Assembly (NCBI GenBank): GCA_963826505.1
Contig: CAWGXG010000001.1
Location: forward strand, 124,001 to 188,000
Length of the DNA: 64,000 bases
Reading direction: 5' to 3'
Origin: CAWGXG01 sp963826505
GTDB taxonomy: Bacteria; Chloroflexota; Anaerolineae; Aggregatilineales; Aggregatilineaceae
Below are positions 45,583 through 52,624 of this stretch, one piece after another; position 1 is the first letter of the stretch, and every line of letters starts with the position of its first letter. Made by a program: the position numbers and the translations under genes. The notes under the pieces are model-generated. The model saw only the letters and a list, made by a program, of their open reading frames with translations. It did no database searches and had not been told where the DNA came from.

Positions 45583-45720
45583 TCAATTCGTCAGGTCGAA
45601 TTCATCCGGAAATGGGATCGGCTCGATCAGTTTCAGCGCGGCGGCTCCAAGCGCCGCGACCGGGCTGAGCGACGTGCCTGCGATCGCCAACAGGCTGCTA
45701 ACAAATATCAGGTGACGCAT
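45583..45720 (-). CDS. Small secreted peptide, 45 residues
   Basis: The peptide starts MRHLIFVSSLLAIAGTSLSP, which is a signal-like hydrophobic stretch, and ends acidic (PIPFPDEFDLTN). AGGAGGAG lies 7 bases before ATG 45720, a strong ribosome site, which is the main reason to call it. It lies between the kinase operon and signal peptidase I. No family is recognised. A longer frame to 45915 runs into the signal-peptidase promoter and is rejected. Confidence 0.5.
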   Translation of the reverse strand: MRHLIFVSSLLAIAGTSLSPVAALGAAALKLIEPIPFPDEFDLTN

Positions 45721-45826
45721 GGCACTGACGCTCCTCCTCTGAGTACACTTGAGATAAAAGCAGGATAAAGTGTGGATTGATGGGATTATGAACTGAATTA
45801 TAGGGAAAATCGAGGCAGGAGCGCAA

Positions 45827-45855
45827 TTGCCAGTCTGTGACCGGTGCGGTATAGT
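45827..45855 (+). promoter_or_regulatory. Promoter of the signal peptidase gene
   Basis: TTGCCA (45827-45832) and TATAGT (45850-45855) are 17 bases apart. Transcription would start near 45862, 25 bp before the chosen start codon. This rules out the in-frame ATG at 45827. Confidence 0.65.
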
Positions 45856-45886
45856 CTTACGGCTTTGCCCGGTACGCAGTTCAGTG

Positions 45887-46681
45887 ATGAGGCGACTAGC
45901 AGTGACATCGTCCACGACCTACGATTCTTCCAACCTTCCCGACCCGAACCGCCTGGACGATCCCATCCTGACGGGCATGCCCCAGCCGAAGATCAAGGCC
46001 GGGCGTTCGTTTCTGCGCGAGCTGGCCGAAACGATACTGCTGATCGCAGCGATTTATGCGTTCGTCAATCTGGCGACCGCGCGTTTTGTGGTGGATGGCC
46101 ACAGTATGCTGCCCAATTTCACGACGGACCAGTTCATCATCGTCAGCCGCCTGTCGTATGTGTTAGGCGATGTGCACCGCGGCGACGTCGTCGTCTTTCA
46201 TTACCCCATGGAGACCGATCGCGATTTCATCAAGCGCGTCATTGGACTGCCCGGGGAGACGGTGACGATCTTTGAGGGAAGGGTGTATATCGACGGCAAC
46301 CTCTTAGAGGAGCCGTATATCGAAAACTTCTGCCGGGGTAAAACCTGCGATGGTGAATGGGTGGTCGGCCCGCACCAGTACTTCGTATTGGGCGATAACC
46401 GCGGCGCGAGTAAAGATTCCCAGGACTTCGGCCCGGTCGACGAGAAATACCTGGTCGGGCGCGCCTTCGTGCGCTACTGGCCGCCTTCGGACTGGGGGCT
46501 GATTCATCACTGGTCCTTTGATGGGACTGGCGCGCCGCTGCCCACGCTGACGCCCACACCCACTCAGACGCCGACGCTCACACCTACCACCACACCGCAG
46601 CCGTATGGCGTCCAACGCCTCGATCCGGACCCGGCAACCCCTACGCCCACCTATGCGCCGTACCCGTACGGGGCCTACTAG
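45887..46681 (+). CDS. lepB: Signal peptidase I with Thr-Pro-rich tail
   Basis: 264 residues. This membrane Ser/Lys protease cuts signal peptides from exported proteins. A single helix (ETILLIAAIYAFVNLATARF) leads to the catalytic Ser in VDGHSMLPNF; the Lys is in DFIKRVIGLPGE, and boxes GDVVVFHYP, VLGDNRGASKDSQDFG close the core. The last 50 residues are an unusual extension of Thr-Pro repeats (PTLTPTPTQTPTLTP) and an aromatic end, placed outside the cell. The start may be ATG 45887 or GTG 45902; the latter has GAGGCG eight bases ahead. About 50 residues before the helix are polar. Confidence 0.93.
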   Translation: MRRLAVTSSTTYDSSNLPDPNRLDDPILTGMPQPKIKAGRSFLRELAETILLIAAIYAFVNLATARFVVDGHSMLPNFTTDQFIIVSRLSYVLGDVHRGDVVVFHYPMETDRDFIKRVIGLPGETVTIFEGRVYIDGNLLEEPYIENFCRGKTCDGEWVVGPHQYFVLGDNRGASKDSQDFGPVDEKYLVGRAFVRYWPPSDWGLIHHWSFDGTGAPLPTLTPTPTQTPTLTPTTTPQPYGVQRLDPDPATPTPTYAPYPYGAY

Positions 46682-46725
46682 CGTCTGGCGTTGTGACGCG
46701 ACGCTCTCACCGAGGATACGCATTG

Positions 46726-47019
46726 ATGCAGGATATTTGCCCGGTCTGCCAGATGGGCCGGATGCAGGAAATTGTCACGACCTATGTCGCCTTGTACGAG
46801 GGGACACTGGTTCACATGCCGAACGTACGCGCATGGCGGTGCGCCGTCTGCCGCGAGACACTGTTCGATGATCAGGCGATCCGGCAGATCGAGGCGCTGA
46901 TTGGCGTCGGCGGTTTGCCCCCCAACCGGTATACGCCGGACGATGACCCAGGGCGGGGGAGCGATTCCCCGGCGGCGCTGGACGATACGCCCAGCACTTT
47001 GCACCCCCCGACGAAATAG
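46726..47019 (+). CDS. YgiT-type zinc finger protein
   Basis: 97 residues. Four Cys in two pairs (CPVCQMG at residues 5-9 and CAVCRE about 38 residues on) form the zinc site of the YgiT/MqsA N-terminal domain, joined by the strands MQEIVTTYVALYEGTLVHMP and VRAWRC. The helix DDQAIRQIEALI follows. In E. coli such a domain belongs to the antitoxin MqsA, with toxin MqsR next to it and a DNA-binding half behind. Here neither is present and the tail is disordered and Pro-rich, so this is a stand-alone zinc-finger protein. ATG 46726 follows CGAGGATA. The upstream neighbour is lepB on the same strand. Confidence 0.75.
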   Translation: MQDICPVCQMGRMQEIVTTYVALYEGTLVHMPNVRAWRCAVCRETLFDDQAIRQIEALIGVGGLPPNRYTPDDDPGRGSDSPAALDDTPSTLHPPTK

Positions 47020-47044
47020 GCGCACCTCGTGCGAAGCTTACCAT

Positions 47045-48583
47045 CTACCCGGCGATCTGGGCGGTGGTGTCGAATTGTTCGAGGGCGGGCAGGGCCACGT
47101 AAAACGTGCTGCCCACGCCCGGCGTGCTGCGCACCCAGATACGTCCCGCATGCAGCTCAACCAGACGCCGGGCCAGCGCCAACCCCAGACCCGCGCCTTC
47201 GCCTTGCGCGCTCGCACCCTGGTAGAACGTTTCGAAGATCAGCGCCTGATCTTCGGGTGCGATGCCGATACCCGTATCCTCTACCGCGACCAACAGCCAT
47301 TCCCGGTCGTCCAGCCACCCGATCACTGGTAGGGCAAACTCCGCGCTGCGCCCATTTTTCACGGTGAGGTTGGACGCGCTGATCTTGACGCAACCCTGCT
47401 CGGTGAAGCGCACGGCGTTGTCCAGCAGATTCAGCCCGACCTGTTGGACGCGCACCTCGTCGGCGCGGATCATGCGCAGCGGGGCGTTGAGGGTAGTCTC
47501 CAGGGCGAGTCCTTTGCCCTCTGCTTTGGGGCGGATCACGTCAACCATCGTTTCGATCAGCGGAGCGGGGCGCACGGGAGTCAGTGTCAGCGACAACCGC
47601 CCGCCTTCGAGCTTGCTCAGATCGAGCACATCATTGATCAGGCCGAGCAGACCCAATCCGTTGCGATGTACCTTTTCGATACGGTCGCGCTGCCGTTCCG
47701 GGACGTCGCCGTAGGTGCCGTCCAGCAGCAGCTCGCTGTAGCCTACGATGGAATTGAGCGGCGTGCGCAGCCGGTGGCCCATATCGGTCAGAAATTCCGT
47801 CTTGTAGCGGCTGATCTCCTGAACCTCTTCCGCCAGACGGTCGGCGCGTTTGCGTTCGAAATCGACATCGGTCGTCGCCTGTCGCAGGTCGTTATTGGCG
47901 ACACGCAGCTCCTCGCGGACTTCGCGCAGCGGGTTGAACAACTGCCAGCGCAGCATGATGTAGCCGATGATCAGCGCACCGGCTGCCAGCAGCCCGATGC
48001 CCAGCGGCGGGATGCGCAGCGGCTCGTACAGGTTGCTCGCGTAGCCGACCATCATCAGCACGACCGGCAGCCGCAGCGGCTTAACGGCGGGATTGGCGCT
48101 GATATGCAGGTAGAAGAAGCTCATCAGCAGGTAAAACGCGAGATGCACCGCCATGACGATCCCCAGCGGCTTGAACGTAAACGCGACGCGATCCGCGCCA
48201 GTCTCGGTATAGCGCACGATGGCGTTGGCCCACAAAAGTACTGAGGCCGCGATCCAAAAAATGACGCCCCAGGCGGTCAGAGCAGGCGCCAGCCCGTCGC
48301 GCGGTTTGCACAGCGTCACCACGAAGCCGAACAGCGCCACCGGAGCCAGCATCAGACCTATGAACAACGCGTAGAAATTGTGCGTTTCGCTGAGCGAACT
48401 CAGGTCGGGAAAGACGCGCGCCAGCGCAAAATAGGCCCACAGCGCTACGCCCCCCAGAAACACCGAATACCACGCGTCCAGCGGACCACGCCCGGGCTGG
48501 ATCAACAGCACGTAGATCAGTCCTACCGCCCCGCAGAGCGAGAGGCCGTTGACCGCCAGCAGAATGGCATGCTCGAAGCTCAC
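47045..48583 (-). CDS. Membrane sensor histidine kinase with unusual H-box
   Basis: 512 residues, built like the kinases at 42099 and 43568: helices to about residue 225 (AILLAVNGLSLCGAVGLIYVL; LFIGLMLAPVALFGFVVTLC; VMAVHLAFYLLMSFFYLHI), a coiled coil (LREVREELRVANNDLRQ), HisKA and ATPase. The phospho-acceptor His270 lies in GHRLRTPLNSIVGYSELL; the acidic residue that normally follows His is Arg here. The ATPase boxes are intact: NLLDNAVRFTEQGC, DTGIGIAPED and EGAGLGLALARRLVE. The 4-bp overlap with the upstream GAF kinase gene makes a two-gene operon. No receiver domain. Confidence 0.92.
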   Translation of the reverse strand: MSFEHAILLAVNGLSLCGAVGLIYVLLIQPGRGPLDAWYSVFLGGVALWAYFALARVFPDLSSLSETHNFYALFIGLMLAPVALFGFVVTLCKPRDGLAPALTAWGVIFWIAASVLLWANAIVRYTETGADRVAFTFKPLGIVMAVHLAFYLLMSFFYLHISANPAVKPLRLPVVLMMVGYASNLYEPLRIPPLGIGLLAAGALIIGYIMLRWQLFNPLREVREELRVANNDLRQATTDVDFERKRADRLAEEVQEISRYKTEFLTDMGHRLRTPLNSIVGYSELLLDGTYGDVPERQRDRIEKVHRNGLGLLGLINDVLDLSKLEGGRLSLTLTPVRPAPLIETMVDVIRPKAEGKGLALETTLNAPLRMIRADEVRVQQVGLNLLDNAVRFTEQGCVKISASNLTVKNGRSAEFALPVIGWLDDREWLLVAVEDTGIGIAPEDQALIFETFYQGASAQGEGAGLGLALARRLVELHAGRIWVRSTPGVGSTFYVALPALEQFDTTAQIAG

Positions 48584-51345
48584 GGCGCCGTCTCCCGTTC
48601 TCCCCGTGTCACCGGCAGCGTAAACGAAAACGTGCTGCCCTGGTTCGGCGTGCTTTCGACCTCAATTGTCCCGCCCATCATTTCGACCAGCCGGCGACTG
48701 ATCGCCAGACCCAGCCCGGTTCCGCCATAAGCACGCGTGCTGCTGCCGTCCACCTGGCGGAACTCGTCGAAGATGATCGCCTGGTCGGCCTCGCTGATGC
48801 CGATCCCTGTGTCTGTGACGGAAGTCTTGATGAAGGGGCGGCTGTCGACCACCACCTCGCAGGCGCGGATCGCGATCGTGCCTTCGTGGGTGAATTTGAC
48901 GGCGTTGCTGAGCAAATTGGTGATGATCTGGTGCAGCCGTTCGGGGTCGGCCAGCACGCGCGGAAGCTCGTCCGGCAGGTCCAGTTCCAGCGTCAGGTTC
49001 TTTTTGCGCGACTCTATTTCGAAGTTCTGCGCGGCGGTGGCGATAGAATTGGTGATATGCAGTGTTTCGAGATGCAGCTTCATCCGCCCGGCGTCGATGC
49101 GCGACAGGTCGAGCAGATCGTCGATCAGCGCCAGCAGCGAATAGCTGTTGCGCTGGATGCGCTCCAGGCGGCTGGCCTGCATCTCGGTCAGCTCACCGTA
49201 CAGCCCTTCAAGCAGCGTCTCGCTGAAGCCAATGATGCTGTTCATAGGCGTGCGCAGCTCGTGGCTGATGGTCGCCAGAAACTGGCTGCGCAGACGGTTG
49301 GCTTCGGCGAGATCGTGGGCGCGTTCTTCGAGTTGGCGGAACAGAAGCGCGTTTTCGATCGCGATCGTGGCCTGCGTGATGAGGGTGCGCGCCAGCCGGA
49401 TATCATCCGAAGTGAAGCGGCGGCCCGGCTGGTTATCGGTCCAATCCACCGCGCCGATGACACGGTCGGCGGCGACCATGGGCAGCACGAGCTGGCTGTA
49501 ATCGCCCAGCCCTTCCAACAGCGCGCGCGCCTGGGCTGGCACGTCGGGCGCGTCGCGGTAGATCGTGACCGGCTCGCGCGTGCGGATGGCCAGCGCCAGC
49601 GCGTAATGCTCGTCCAGCGGGAGCGGTTTGCCGGTGATGCGTTGGCCGTTGGGATCGTGGTGGTGTGGGGCGCGGTAATCGGCTTCGATGCGCACGCTGT
49701 TGGCGTCTGGCTCGTAGAGCGCCACCACACACGCGCTGGTATTCAGCGCGCGGTTGAGATGTTGGGCCATCACTTCGGACAGCTCGCGGTAGTGCAGGAT
49801 CGACGTGAGGCCCTGCCCGATCTGGTAGACGATGCCCTGTTCCAGCAGGCGGCGCTGAGCCTGGTTATAAAGTTGGGCGTTGTGCAGCGCGGTGCTCACC
49901 TGGGTGGTAAGCGTTTCCAGCGCGTCGCGCTCCAGCCCGCTAAAGGCGTTCAACTGCGTCGACAGCACGCTGATCGCACCGATGGCCTGTTCGCCCCGCC
50001 GCAGCGGCACGGTGAGGCAGCTTTGCAGGCGGTGATAATCGTCTTGCGGCAGACAGTCCGGGTCTTCGCGCAGGTCGTCTACGATCTGAGTCTGACCGGT
50101 GTGCAGCGCCCGCCAGACGATGCCTTCTTCGATGGGCAGAATCCCCTGAGCGGCGTCGTATTGCGCCTGCTGCACGGTCGTGACTCCGCCTGCGGCGGCG
50201 CCCAGGCGCACCGAGTCGTCGTCGGGCTCGAGAAGGTAAATGTGGACGGCGTACTGGTCGAAGACTCCGTGGATACGCGCCGCGGCCTGCCGCAGCAGTT
50301 CCTGCGGGTCGAGTGTGGCGGACAGCTCCTGGCTGACATGATTCACCTGATTGAGCAGGTTCAGGCGGTAGCGCTCGGCGGCGAGCATTTGCATGCTGCT
50401 CATGCTGACCGCGATCTGATCGGCCACGGCGGACGCGATCTGCATGTCGGAGTCGCTGAACGGCCTGTCCTCAAGCGAGAACAGATGCAGCACGCCCAAC
50501 GTGCGGTTATGCGTGTTAAGCGGGCAGGCCAGGTGTTTGACACTAGGGTGATCGGCGTCCAGGGTAGATTCGGTGGCGCGACGTGGCTGGCCCGTATGGT
50601 AGACATCGACCAGCGTGCCGGGGCCGTTGAGCGGGAGTGGGGTGGTCGATATAGTCGCCGCCTGTCCGGTGCGCGACGGCGCGTGGACCTCAAGCTGGTA
50701 GGCCAAGTGGTTGGGCAGCCAGAGCTGCGCGCCATCGCAGCCCAGGAGCGTGACCGCTTCGCGCAGCGCATGGGCCAGCATGGCGTCGATGTCGAGTGCC
50801 GCGCTGGTGATGCTCACCAGCCGCTGCAGGGTGATGCTTTCGCGCCGATGGGCCTGTACGCGGCGGCTCAGATCGACGTGAGAGCGCGCCATCTGCGCGG
50901 TGTAAACGATCAGGTCGAGCAGCAGGGCGTTGTCTTCGGCCAGGGCAGCCAGCAGCCGCGCGTGTTCGGGCGTGTAGGCGTTGGACTGGAAGCTTTCCAC
51001 CGTAAGCACCGCCGTGACCTGCCCGTGTTGCCGGACGGGCACGGCCAGGGCCGAACTTGCCAGCGGGTCGAGTGTGTAGTGTGGGCCGCCCGGCGTTTCC
51101 CCGGCGATCAGCGGCTCGCCCGCCGCCATGACGACTTCGGCTAGCGTCCCGCCCGGCGCGATGTGGTCCGGCGCGCGCCCGACGCCCCGGCAGGCGGCCA
51201 GACGCAGGCCGGGCACTTCGGGATCGTTGAACAGCAGCCCGGCGCAGTCGATGGGCAAGCGCGCGCCGAGCGGCACTAACAGCGCAGCCAGGCGTGCGTC
51301 GAGGTCCAGTGACGGGGTATCAGTCCATTCGTCCGCCATGATCAC
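48580..51345 (-). CDS. Multi-GAF sensor histidine kinase
   Basis: 921 residues, cytoplasmic. Four GAF-type domains precede the kinase: 10-150 (LACRGVGRAPDHIAPGG; GQVTAVLTVESFQSNAYTP), 170-320 (LVSITSAALDIDAML; LGVLHLFSLEDRPFSDSD), 330-490 (VSQELSATLDPQELLRQAA; AIGAISVLSTQLNAFSG) and 505-665 (IVYQIGQGLTSILHYRELSE; VIGAVDWTDNQPGRRFTSDD). HisKA has His695 in ISHELRTPMNSIIGFSET; the ATPase has NLLSNAVKFTHEG, DTGIGISEAD and GGTGLGLAISRRLVE. GAF domains bind small molecules or nitrogen oxides; specific ligands cannot be told. It is the first gene of the operon with the kinase at 47045. Start ATG 51345 or 51339. Confidence 0.93.
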   Translation of the reverse strand: MIMADEWTDTPSLDLDARLAALLVPLGARLPIDCAGLLFNDPEVPGLRLAACRGVGRAPDHIAPGGTLAEVVMAAGEPLIAGETPGGPHYTLDPLASSALAVPVRQHGQVTAVLTVESFQSNAYTPEHARLLAALAEDNALLLDLIVYTAQMARSHVDLSRRVQAHRRESITLQRLVSITSAALDIDAMLAHALREAVTLLGCDGAQLWLPNHLAYQLEVHAPSRTGQAATISTTPLPLNGPGTLVDVYHTGQPRRATESTLDADHPSVKHLACPLNTHNRTLGVLHLFSLEDRPFSDSDMQIASAVADQIAVSMSSMQMLAAERYRLNLLNQVNHVSQELSATLDPQELLRQAAARIHGVFDQYAVHIYLLEPDDDSVRLGAAAGGVTTVQQAQYDAAQGILPIEEGIVWRALHTGQTQIVDDLREDPDCLPQDDYHRLQSCLTVPLRRGEQAIGAISVLSTQLNAFSGLERDALETLTTQVSTALHNAQLYNQAQRRLLEQGIVYQIGQGLTSILHYRELSEVMAQHLNRALNTSACVVALYEPDANSVRIEADYRAPHHHDPNGQRITGKPLPLDEHYALALAIRTREPVTIYRDAPDVPAQARALLEGLGDYSQLVLPMVAADRVIGAVDWTDNQPGRRFTSDDIRLARTLITQATIAIENALLFRQLEERAHDLAEANRLRSQFLATISHELRTPMNSIIGFSETLLEGLYGELTEMQASRLERIQRNSYSLLALIDDLLDLSRIDAGRMKLHLETLHITNSIATAAQNFEIESRKKNLTLELDLPDELPRVLADPERLHQIITNLLSNAVKFTHEGTIAIRACEVVVDSRPFIKTSVTDTGIGISEADQAIIFDEFRQVDGSSTRAYGGTGLGLAISRRLVEMMGGTIEVESTPNQGSTFSFTLPVTRGERETAP

Positions 51346-51438
51346 CGGGTCGGCTCTTTAGAATGGGATAGTTGACGACGTTTCATAGGTCGGTTCATGG
51401 CACCAGCTGCCGGATCACAGGCCCTTACTGCCTGCCCA

Positions 51439-51984
51439 CTAGACCATCTCTGGCGGGAACTTGTCCTTATAGCGCTGGACGGCCCGCATGATCACTTCGC
51501 GCGCCTTGTCAGCGCCCTCCCAGCCTTGCGGCGTAACCTCGATGCCCTGAAGCTGCTTATAGATCTGGAAGAAGTGCGCGATCTCGTTCAGGAAGTGCTT
51601 GGGCACGTCATCCATATCGTGGTATTCGTCGAAGTTCGGGTCCGTGGAGGGCACCGCCAGAATTTTGTCGTCTGGATCGCCGCGATCCAACATGTGGAAG
51701 ATAGCGATCGGCCGCGCTTCGATCACGCACCCGGCGAAGGTCGGCTCGTTGACCATCACCATGATGTCCAGTGGATCGCCGTCTTCCGCGTAAGTTTGCG
51801 GGATCAGGCCGTAATCACTGGGGTAGTGCATCGGGCTGTAGAGCACGCGATCCAGCTTGATCACGCCCGCTTTTTTGCTGTATTCGTACTTGTTGCGGCT
51901 TCCCTTCGGGATTTCCACCAGACAGTACACACTGTTTGGAAGTTCCGGTCCGGCAGGGAGCCGGTGCCACAGGTTGATGCCCAT
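51439..51984 (-). CDS. ppa: Inorganic pyrophosphatase
   Basis: 181 residues, the normal size for a family I soluble pyrophosphatase, which splits pyrophosphate to drive biosynthesis. Conserved parts are VEIPKGSRNKYEYSKKAGVI (substrate Lys and Arg), YPSDYGLIPQTYAEDGDPLD with the metal-binding Asp residues, MVNEPTFAGC and, later, DDKILAVPSTDPNFD. It ends in a helix VIMRAVQRYKDKFPPEMV. AAGGTTGG precedes the start. It lies 93 bp from the GAF kinase and reads the same way, but is probably a separate unit. Confidence 0.95.
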   Translation of the reverse strand: MGINLWHRLPAGPELPNSVYCLVEIPKGSRNKYEYSKKAGVIKLDRVLYSPMHYPSDYGLIPQTYAEDGDPLDIMVMVNEPTFAGCVIEARPIAIFHMLDRGDPDDKILAVPSTDPNFDEYHDMDDVPKHFLNEIAHFFQIYKQLQGIEVTPQGWEGADKAREVIMRAVQRYKDKFPPEMV

Positions 51985-52134
51985 GAGTTTTCCAACCTTT
52001 TAATGATGGGATGAGACGGTTACCGGCTACCTCTCTATTGTAGCGTATTCAAGATCAGATCAGTACCACCTCCGGGCAAAGCAATTTCACCGTAGGACAC
52101 GCCATAGGCGGAGAAAAATATCCAGACCTCGTCT

Positions 52135-52180
52135 GTTTTTTCCTCTGCGCGCTCCGCGCCTTCGGCGGTGCATTCGGTTC
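52135..52180. repeat. CTCTGCG-type intergenic repeat
   Basis: TTTTTTCCTCTGCGCGCTCC followed by GCGCCTTCGGCGGTGCATTC matches the shape 'CTCTGCG-CTCCGCG-CTTCGGCGGTG' of a widespread intergenic repeat. A mirrored pair is found at 59250-59332, and part of it at 1221-1252. The rest of the gap 52015-52266 holds a possible -10 TATACT near 52202. Confidence 0.5.
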
Positions 52181-52266
52181 ATCGCAGGCGATGAATGCCT
52201 TATACTAGCAGTAAGGCAATCATTTAGCGAGCCATGAGCAGCGGGCACGCGGAGGAGGAGCCGATC

Positions 52267-52539
52267 ATGCACAAGATACGTTGGTTAGGGGTGCTGGTGC
52301 TGGCCGTGGTGGTAGCGCTAGTGGCGAACGGACCTCCGGCGCGCACACAGGAAGGATCCGAGATCGCGGGCATCTGTGACGGCGCGATCTGCGGGCCGTC
52401 GGGCGCGTTCAGCCCGGCGACGTTCCCCACCCTTACGTCGATCGATTGGAGCGCGTTCCCGACGGCGCGGCGGTGGACCTGGGACCGTGGGAGCGCCAAC
52501 CCTGACGCCGGCGGCGCGGAGGCGGTGACTGAGCGTTGA
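52267..52539 (+). CDS. Small secreted protein, unknown
   Basis: 90 residues. A signal peptide (WLGVLVLAVVVALVANGPPA) is followed by a short mature part with a Cys pair (GICDGAICGPSGAF) and a Trp-rich end (SIDWSAFPTARRWTWDRG). GGAGGAGG lies well placed before ATG 52267. No family is recognised. The gene lies 85 bp before the zinc-ribbon protein gene on the same strand, with a separate promoter between them. Confidence 0.55.
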   Translation: MHKIRWLGVLVLAVVVALVANGPPARTQEGSEIAGICDGAICGPSGAFSPATFPTLTSIDWSAFPTARRWTWDRGSANPDAGGAEAVTER

Positions 52540-52564
52540 GCGAGCGCCGCTTAAACACCGCCCT

Positions 52565-52588
52565 GCGAACCCACGTTCGCGGTACAAT
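52565..52588 (+). promoter_or_regulatory. GAAC-N4-GTTC palindrome next to a -10 hexamer
   Basis: GCGAAC (52565-52570) and GTTCGC (52575-52580) flank CCAC; TACAAT (52583-52588) follows by two bases. CGAAC-N4-GTTCG has the shape of the Gram-positive-type LexA (SOS) box, and the spot just before the -10 element fits a repressor site for the gene starting at 52625. No clear -35 is visible. Confidence 0.4.
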
Positions 52589-52624
52589 GGGAACACGCGC
52601 CCGACCAACGGAAGGAATGCCACC

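Noticed and set aside
48886..51144. Open frame of 752 codons on the plus strand
   Set aside because: It lies fully opposite the GAF histidine kinase, has no family similarity, and is the usual antisense shadow of G/C-rich coding DNA.
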